Source: Buddleja alternifolia (taxonomy: Eukaryota > Streptophyta > Magnoliopsida > Lamiales > Scrophulariaceae). Taken from it: a stretch of DNA of 64,000 nucleotides. The notes under the pieces are model-generated. The model did no database searches. It was not told where the DNA came from and saw nothing but the letters and a program-made list of their open reading frames with translations. A program made the translations under genes and the position numbers. Location: contig CM033396.1 of the NCBI GenBank assembly GCA_019426215.1, positions 29,651,101 through 29,715,100 on the forward strand. The letters run 5' to 3'. Position 1 is the first letter of the stretch, and each line of letters begins with the position of its first letter. This document shows, piece after piece, positions 57,052-64,000 of this stretch.

Positions 57052-57704
57052 CGGAATTACATTGCTTCAGAGTGATACAAAGAAAAAAGACTTAATGCAG
57101 AGATGAGCAGATTATCTATTGTCTTCAATAATTGTCAGCTTAAGTATTAGTTTTTCATCTTTGGATATCAGCTTTGATTTTAAGTTCCTCTTGAGATTAT
57201 AGCTCTGTTGCCAACATCACATGGAACAACGACTAAGCATAAGATAACCAACAAAACAGAATATGAAAATCCAACATTTTTAAATGTTTCTTGCAATATA
57301 CAAAAACTGTATTTTCATTGATCATACAATCAGTCGGAATAAACCAAAGAAAGAGAAACTGATCGGCTGTAAGCTGACATCAGTGGATTAAACGCGTTCT
57401 GGCATCAGTGGCAAAAAATATGGAGAAAATAACTATTATCCAGCAAATGCAGTAATAGGTATTATCCAACATTGCTAAATGTTTCTTCAAAAGAGACGCA
57501 GGGACAGAAGGCAAATATACAAAAGCAGTATACTCACTGATCATATCCAAACTAAAATCATACAAATAAACACCAACTAAAGAGAAACCAATCAGCTGCA
57601 GGCCTTGGTGGATTTAAATTAGTTCTAACAGTGGTGGCCAACAATATGTGAAAAACAACTATTTTCAATAATCAAGCTTGCCAGATAAAGTTTTTCATGA
57701 GTGA
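57052..57704. other. Flank between the Tourist-like element and the F-box pseudogene
   Basis: From about 57,240 it parallels 21,570-21,936, with partial internal duplication (segments near 57,290-57,400 and 57,410-57,600 resemble each other and share AAATATACAAAA and TAACTATTATCCAGCAAATGC-type words). No gene seen. Confidence 0.5.
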
Positions 57705-60345
57705 TCACACATCCATGTTGCATTTCCCTAGAAAGAGAACTCGACAAGTTTTTGACAGCCTCGGGAACATGAATAATCTCAACAATGTACTTGTATCCTC
57801 ATACGGAAGGCAATTAACACAGTAATTTTTCCATAACTTTTCCATTCTTCAGAAAATACTCAATCAACTTCATTTTATCTTCTTCCACTTTAGATACCCA
57901 AAAATTAATCTTCCTAAGTTTCGATTCTAAACAAATTGGCAAGGTCGGCAGTAAAGACTCAAAACTTGCAAACCCCTGGCAAGGTCGGCAGTAAAGACTC
58001 AAAACTTGCAAATCCCCCTTCGTACTCGAGAAATCCCTGCTAAGAAAAAACAAATTAAGAGTACGATGTCTTATGTCTGCAAATATTGACAAGCAATAGT
58101 TCCGAGGCCACAACTTGTATATGCTTATTCATGATAAAAAAATCATACCTCTTCGAGCTGAAGTTTTACAAGATTAGGTGCACTAGAAAGTAAACTTGCT
58201 AATAATTTCAATCCACGGATTGTCAAGCAACCAAGTACCAGGAAAGTCACATTCTGAAATGCAGGTACTTAAACATGTGCTCGTTGTAGAGCCTGTAACC
58301 AAGAAGAATGAATTATACAGCTATTTAATGAAGACTGCATAGTCTCAAAATTAAAAATATAGTTCATTTTAGAGTAATACAAGTGTAAAGGTTTGGTGCA
58401 AGACCCCTATGTCCTGCTTGCTTTTCAATGTGATGAATGTTATGCTGTTCTGCTCAAAGATCTGCAATTTTGCCTTGGATATCTACATGGTGAAGTTGTT
58501 CATGCTCCTCTGCTTTTTCGTAAGTTAATATTGGTCCAAGGTCGTCTTAAAAATCCTTTGCTAGGCTTTAATAGCTTGTCAAACATTTTACTTTGTGTAT
58601 TAAATTAACAGAGGTATTGGACACAACACAGCTCCAGGCTCCGTCAGCCACCACACAAACCCCATCATACGAGCCTCCAATCATCCGCCTCCCACCCCTA
58701 TATTATTATTATTATTGCTGTTTTTTATTATTATTGCCATTATTACATATATATATATATATATATAATGACAATGTAGTATAATGTATAAGGTATCAAA
58801 TGTTGACCACTTATCTCTATCAAAGAAGATCACATAGTATTATAATTTATAAATTGGGACTTAATAAAAAATATATATGTTTTCAGAAAAGTATATATCT
58901 TAAAGGTATCAAACGTGGACTGTTGATCTCCATCAAGCAAGATCCAATGGCTATTACACAGTGGCATAGCAGTCTTTTACATGTTAAAAACCCCCCACGA
59001 AACTGGCATAAACCCCACGTATAGAAGTTTGTGTATCTTCTAAGAAAGTTCAAGAGGTCTTTGGCTAATGATTTCTTCAGAAGTTCTTTTGCCACTTTTC
59101 GATTTCACCAGGGTGCAAATTGCGTTAAACACGGATATTGTACTCTATATGGGATAAAAAGAATATTTACATATAATCAAGTCTGTTAAATTCTTTAGTA
59201 AAAATATGCTCCGTAATATGTCACAAAGGACACAGACAAACGTATCAAAACTTTGTTAAGATTAATAATGAGGGAATCTAGCAAGCTTGGGATTTTCATT
59301 TATGTTTACTAATTCCATGAGGTAATTTCTGATAAAGTGACAGAAACAAGATTATAATTCACTTGACAGTGGTATCAAGAAAGATTAAGAAAGCTCACGT
59401 CAATTGTACAAGCAGCTAAAAATAGCCGGACGGTGCTAGAGCATGCAGTAAACATCTCGGCTACACCACTATCCAAATTGGAAACACCTTCATCATCAAT
59501 ATATTCTATTTCTTCCTCCAACTGTTCTGTGCTAGGCCCGACATCAATTGAAACTGCACGAAGAGACTTGAATTTCCACAAAGCATATGCTCCAGCAGTG
59601 CAATCACCATATATCAAGCCTTCGAGATTTGGGACATTAAGCAAGAGATCAGAAGTTGACCCCCTCCAACAATCCTCTATAACCAGACCCTTTAGAAGAG
59701 GAGACCGAATACAAAGCATGCCCTAATATTAACAGTGTCACAACCAAACAACCATAAGTTGTCGAGAGAAGGACAGCCATCAAGCAATTCATTTATTGAT
59801 CCCCTGTCGTCATGAACTGTTAATCCGATAAGGGTTAGTCTTTTGACATTGGGTAAAGTAAAGTTCCCGGGAAGATTCAAATCAAAATTTTTGCCCAATT
59901 CCAATTCCACTAATGTCTTGCAGCCGTTAAGGGTGTGAAACAAAGCCTCTGAGTCGTAGAGGAAGAATTCGAATGTAAGATCGCGAATATTACGCTGTAA
60001 AGCGGCAAAAACCCGCGAAACAATCTTGTGATCAACATAGTGCTTCTGACACTTGAGATCCAATATATCCACACACGGCACATCCCATAGAGTTTAATTC
60101 AACAGTTTTGTCTACAAAATTCGTAAAGCTACTAGATGGAGATGTGGATTGATTTTCGATCCGGTGAAACAACATGCAATCATCAAGATCAAGTTTAATC
60201 GGCGGGACTTCGAAGGGGAAGTAGCAACAGCAGTTTTGTCGGAAGGCAAGACAAAATATGCCCTAAAATTGAGTCTGGCAAATCGCTAATTCGATCAATA
60301 CACTCATTTTTCAAGCGACTTTCGTCTAGGGTTGAGCCTTTGCAT
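57705..60345 (-). pseudogene. FBD F-box pseudogene, copy of the gene at 21,937-24,418
   Basis: Exon 1 matches from ATG 60,345; exon 2 equivalent is 58,292-58,149; exon 3 ends at about 57,705. Lesions seen by comparison with the intact copy: loss of about 32 bp near 60,222 removing the second half of the F-box (the STKWRYL region); GAA to TAA near 60,095; one extra base in the T-run near 60,107; an altered, frame-shifted stretch near 59,719-59,728; CAA to TAA in exon 2 near 58,270; and a ~37-bp tandem duplication in exon 3 (57,940-58,015, TGGCAAGGTCGGCAGTAAAG repeated). The LRR blocks remain readable (59,375-60,081). Confidence 0.88.
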
Positions 60346-60612
60346 TTCACAGCAGAAATATGAAGAAATAATCCAATTAAATATATATAAAAGAGGATTG
60401 AAGAAACAGAGAGCCTGGAAGCAAACAATTCTGCAGAATTGAATCCGATTGAGGAAGGGGAAATATACAACTTGTAGGCTTAGAAGTTGTTCTCAGTTCA
60501 AAAGTTTAGCGCCTTCTCAAATTTTGGCGCTATAGATACAATAACATGTATGTGATGGTTCTGGTCTTGAATTGAGTACACATTTGGGGAAAATCAAGCA
60601 CAGAATGATGAC
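60346..60612. other. Upstream region of the F-box pseudogene
   Basis: Resembles 24,419-24,735 upstream of the intact gene, with deletions. It stops at the insertion at 60,613. Confidence 0.55.
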
Positions 60613-61450
60613 CATGATCTTAAATTTCGCCACCGAAATATCAAAATTTCGAGTTTCTGGGGTCCCGAAGCGAAATCAAACTTTCGATCCAATTTTGCAG
60701 AATATCTTTCGAATTTTCTACCGAAGCCCGAAATTTCCCGAATTTTTTGTCGAAACTCGAAATTTCCCAAAACCTAAAATGATATCTGCTAAATATCCAT
60801 CGAAATTTTGACCGAAACCCAAAAATTCCTGAATTTTTCATATAAACCCAAAATTTTCTGAAATTTAAAATAATTTTTTTTTGTACATATTTTATAGTTA
60901 AAAATTAGGGTCAAATGATCATTCATATTAAAAGAAAATATAATAAATGACCAATTATGTAAACAAATAAGCAAGAAATTTAAATATGAATCTAAAAGTG
61001 ATATTAAGCAATAATTTAATAAAAATTCGGGTCTAAACACAAAATTATTTAAATAAGATCTCATAAAAATCCTCTTAGAAGTTTGATGCGGTTTTGAATA
61101 ATGATTTTTATTAAAATTGTGGTATACTTTATTTTAATGAAGTTCTTATGATATTTGATTATTATTTTATTATCATTATTTCATATTTTTTTAGAGCAAG
61201 TTTTAGTCATTCTATTCAATAAGATTCATTATGCATATATTACACATGAAATATTATTAGTGTAAAAAAATGCATAATTATGATATTTAAAGTTATACAA
61301 AGTTTCATTGTAAACTTCCAAATATTTTTATAAATTTCCATGATTTTTAAAAAATCGAACCGAAATTTTGAATATCCCTGAAATTTTCATCGAAATTTTC
61401 GTAAATTTACTATCTCGATATTGACACCGATACCGAGATTTAATACCTTG
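60613..61450. mobile_element. Diverged hAT-type MITE rich in CGAAATTT words (838 bp)
   Basis: Ends CATGATCTTAAATTTCG and, inverted, CAAGGTATTAAATCTCG (imperfect). The flanking octamers ATGATGAC (60,605-60,612) and GGTATGAC (61,451-61,458) agree at six of eight positions. The upstream region of the intact F-box gene has the uninterrupted site. No transposase. Confidence 0.7.
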
Positions 61451-62169
61451 GGTATGACTTCGTGGGGAATTTGGGGCACTTTTGCCCAAATTCGAGATCC
61501 TAGCAAAAATTCATGTGAATTTGAGCCTTGGCCATTGTGACCTTAAACGAGTTGAGTCCGGCCTAGCAAGTTTTTGTTTAAACTTATTTAAATTATTATC
61601 GAACTTTAAAATTTGTGTTTGCACTTAATTTGATTCTTTATCTTGTCAGGCTCAAACGAACTTTACTCGAGCCAAACACACGTCAAGATCTACTATTTCT
61701 TTATATATATATAATATTACTATTACCAATTGAGTCGAACTCGAGCCAAGTTTCAAATTCATCGAACACAAAAGGTTGTTCAAACTTAGTTTAATATGTT
61801 AAAGAACCCATTTCGAACGTGTTTTAAGTGATCGATCTTGAATCGAGTATCAAGTAACTTAATTTGTCTATCAGTCCTATTAGTCGCGTTGACTAGTGCG
61901 CAGGTGATCAATCAATACAATCCTACAAGAACCTAAAACCCCCTCTTGGATAAAACATTAGTGCCCCGACCATCCAAATCATTTGACCAACAATGCTGTT
62001 TAGAGTGATATACAATGACTTCAATATTTATATTTTTTAAAAAAAAAAATCAACTGCATTAAAATGAAGTATGATACAAAAAAAGTGCACAAGGAAAATC
62101 TTGCTACAACCAACTAGCCGACTAATGACTTCAATTTTGACGTGGGCGATTGGGCTTTCAAATTTGTAT
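61451..62169. other. Non-coding stretch
   Basis: The first ~80 bp continue the F-box upstream flank. The rest shows no gene, RNA or element ends that I can define; an A-run is at 62,039-62,049. Confidence 0.4.
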
Positions 62170-63255
62170 GACTGTGTTTGGTTTTATTTTGGGGGGTATT
62201 TTTCGTGAAAATTTTGGTGAAACATTTTATTGGGAATTGTGTATTTTGATGAAAATGTGTTTGGTTTTGTTTTAAAGAATTATATTTTAATCATTTTTCG
62301 TGAGAATGTGTTTGGATTAGCTATTTTGAAGTAACATTTGAGTGATTTTCTTGGTGAAAATGTGTTTGATTTTGTTTTCAGAGGTAACAAAAATCACTGT
62401 AGCAGTCAAATCATGTCAGTTTTTGTCTGAAAAAGTTGTTTTAATGGTTAATTGATGATTGAAAAATATATTATAATATAAGTTTGAAATTATTATAATA
62501 TATATGAATGATTATTTTATATAATTACATAATTTCTAAAATAATATTTATTAATATATTATTTTTTAAATAAAAAAAAAGAAAAAAAAAGGGGGGTGGG
62601 GAACAGTGTCGTCTTCCCCAACCTCCCACACACAAAAATACTCACACACACACACACGACAATACACACACGCACACAACAATACACACACACAATACTC
62701 ACACACACGCACTGACACACACACAATTACACACATGCACGCACACAAACACACACACACACGAAATGCACACACACACACGAAAATGCACACACACACA
62801 CACACGAAATCACACACACGCATACAACAATACACACACACACACACTCTGACACACACACACACACACAAACACACACATACACGAAAACACACACACA
62901 CAACAATACTCACACACACGCACTGACACACACAATTACACGCATGCACACACACAGACACACAGACACACACACACATGAAAACTAAAAGGACAGAGAG
63001 AGGGAAGAGAGAGAGAGAGAGACAAGAGAAAGAGGGAGGGGAGAGTGAGAGAGGGAGAGAGGAAAAACAGGGAGGAGAGAGAGAGACCGGAGAAAGAGAG
63101 AAGAGTTGAGGGAGAGAGACAAAAAATTTGGGATTTTTTGGAGATAATATTTGGCCAAACATGGGCCCCATGTTTGGTCAAAAAATTCACAACCAAACAA
63201 GTTTTGGGTTGTGTTTTGGTGAAAAACCCAGCCCAAAATAAAACCAAACACAGCC
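62170..63255. mobile_element. Tourist-like MITE with CA and GA tracts (1,086 bp)
   Basis: The left end GACTGTGTTTGGTTTTATTT is matched in inverted form at the right end (GGCTGTGTTTGGTTTTATTT). TAT flanks both ends (62,167-62,169 and 63,256-63,258). The interior has a long CA-rich tract (about 62,630-62,980) then a GA-rich tract (about 62,990-63,125). The Cys/Val-rich and Ser/Leu-rich frames here are simple-repeat translations. Confidence 0.7.
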
Positions 63256-64000
63256 TATATATTTCAACTCAGGGAAAATACTCGATAAGCCCTTATGATA
63301 TGCGTACTTCTTCAAAAGGCTCCCTACAAAATAAAAACTATCACAAAACCCCCTAGGAAAAAATAACGAAACAAATTATCCCCCAACGCGTACCACTCGG
63401 GCATTTTACGAATGATTTTTCTTTTTTATTGTCTTTATCGGACTAATTTGTCCCTAATCTAACACCGTTAGATCTAATATGATAAAATCGACGATGCATA
63501 TTAAATAATCATTTATTTATTAAATAAAATTTATAATACCCATAAATTTTGATATAAGATGAATGGTCCGTATTTAAAAACTTTTGTTTATATTAAATAT
63601 GTATTTTTGTTATAAAATTTATAAAAGATATAGGGTTAAATGCATAAACCCCCGTGTTATATAGAAAATGGAAAGAAAAAAAACCATGTATTATTGAAAT
63701 AACCTAACCACCCCCTATGTTATTAAAAAATTCAGGCGAAATCAAAATTTTGTTAATTAGATAGAAGGAAATATATATTGTTTTTTTGTTGAAATAATAC
63801 TATCTATCTTTTATATTGTATGGAAAGTGTATAAATGTCAAATGATCATGTGTATAAAGGTGAAAAATGTGAAAAACACTCTCATTTTCTAATGAAATTT
63901 GGCTTTCGCGTAAATTTTTTAATAACATAGGGGTGATTAGGCTATTTAATTAACACATTTTTTTCCATTTTCGATATAATAAAGGGGGTTTTATGCATTA
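63256..64000. other. Non-coding AT-rich end of the window
   Basis: No gene seen. Segments resembling degenerate MITE termini occur (for example CGATAAGCCCTTATGATATG near 63,283 and AAATGCATAAACCCCCGTG near 63,636, with a loosely inverted counterpart near 63,980), suggesting another element partly outside the window. Confidence 0.4.

Noticed and set aside
62566..63171. Cys/Val-rich 201-aa minus-strand frame resembling a membrane protein
   Set aside because: It is produced by the CA and GA tracts inside a MITE.

Overview
This is nuclear DNA of a flowering plant, almost certainly a eudicot: it is AT-rich, spliced, dense with LTR retrotransposons and MITEs, and its few host genes belong to plant families (paired Agenet/Tudor-like domains, FBD-type F-box). 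I cannot name the species. Roughly two thirds of the window is mobile or repetitive DNA. No CRISPR arrays, operons or convincing tRNA/rRNA genes are present.

Host genes. A small intronless protein with two Agenet domains occurs three times: intact at 1782-2282 (+) and 17902-18405 (+), and broken, with its promoter and coding parts now about 23 kb apart (29623-29931 and 52563-53017). An FBD F-box gene lies downstream in opposite orientation twice: apparently intact at 21937-24418 (-, three exons) and as a pseudogene at 57705-60345 (-). The Agenet + F-box unit was therefore duplicated as a block. The third Agenet copy (1.8 kb) keeps the Agenet flank only, up to about 4556. Because the copies share flanks, several transposons can be defined by comparison with an empty site.

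Layout. 1-0.9 kb: a LINE-like RNase H remnant. 1-4.5 kb: Agenet copy 1. 4.5-16.5 kb: a minisatellite and a ~172-bp tandem repeat, invaded by a SINE and by a complete but dead Copia element (4978-14938, 5-bp target duplication) whose 3' LTR carries a 1.2-kb CACTA element. 16.9-24.5 kb: Agenet copy 2, a hAT MITE and the F-box gene. 25-52.6 kb: a short-LTR Copia fragment followed by Sirevirus-like Copia elements nested in each other, including env-like ORFs and a solo LTR carrying a second CACTA element. 52.6-60.6 kb: broken Agenet copy 3, a 3.6-kb Tourist-like element whose arms are opposing minisatellite arrays, and the F-box pseudogene. 60.6-64 kb: further MITEs and simple repeats.

The most notable result is a ~22.9-kb inversion between about 29,622 and 52,562. 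Flipping this block in thought places three separately split objects back together: the gag gene of Sirevirus B, the Agenet copy-3 promoter and coding region, and the LTR into which B had inserted (with its 5-bp target duplication). I did not find a novel multi-gene functional system; what is unusual is structural.
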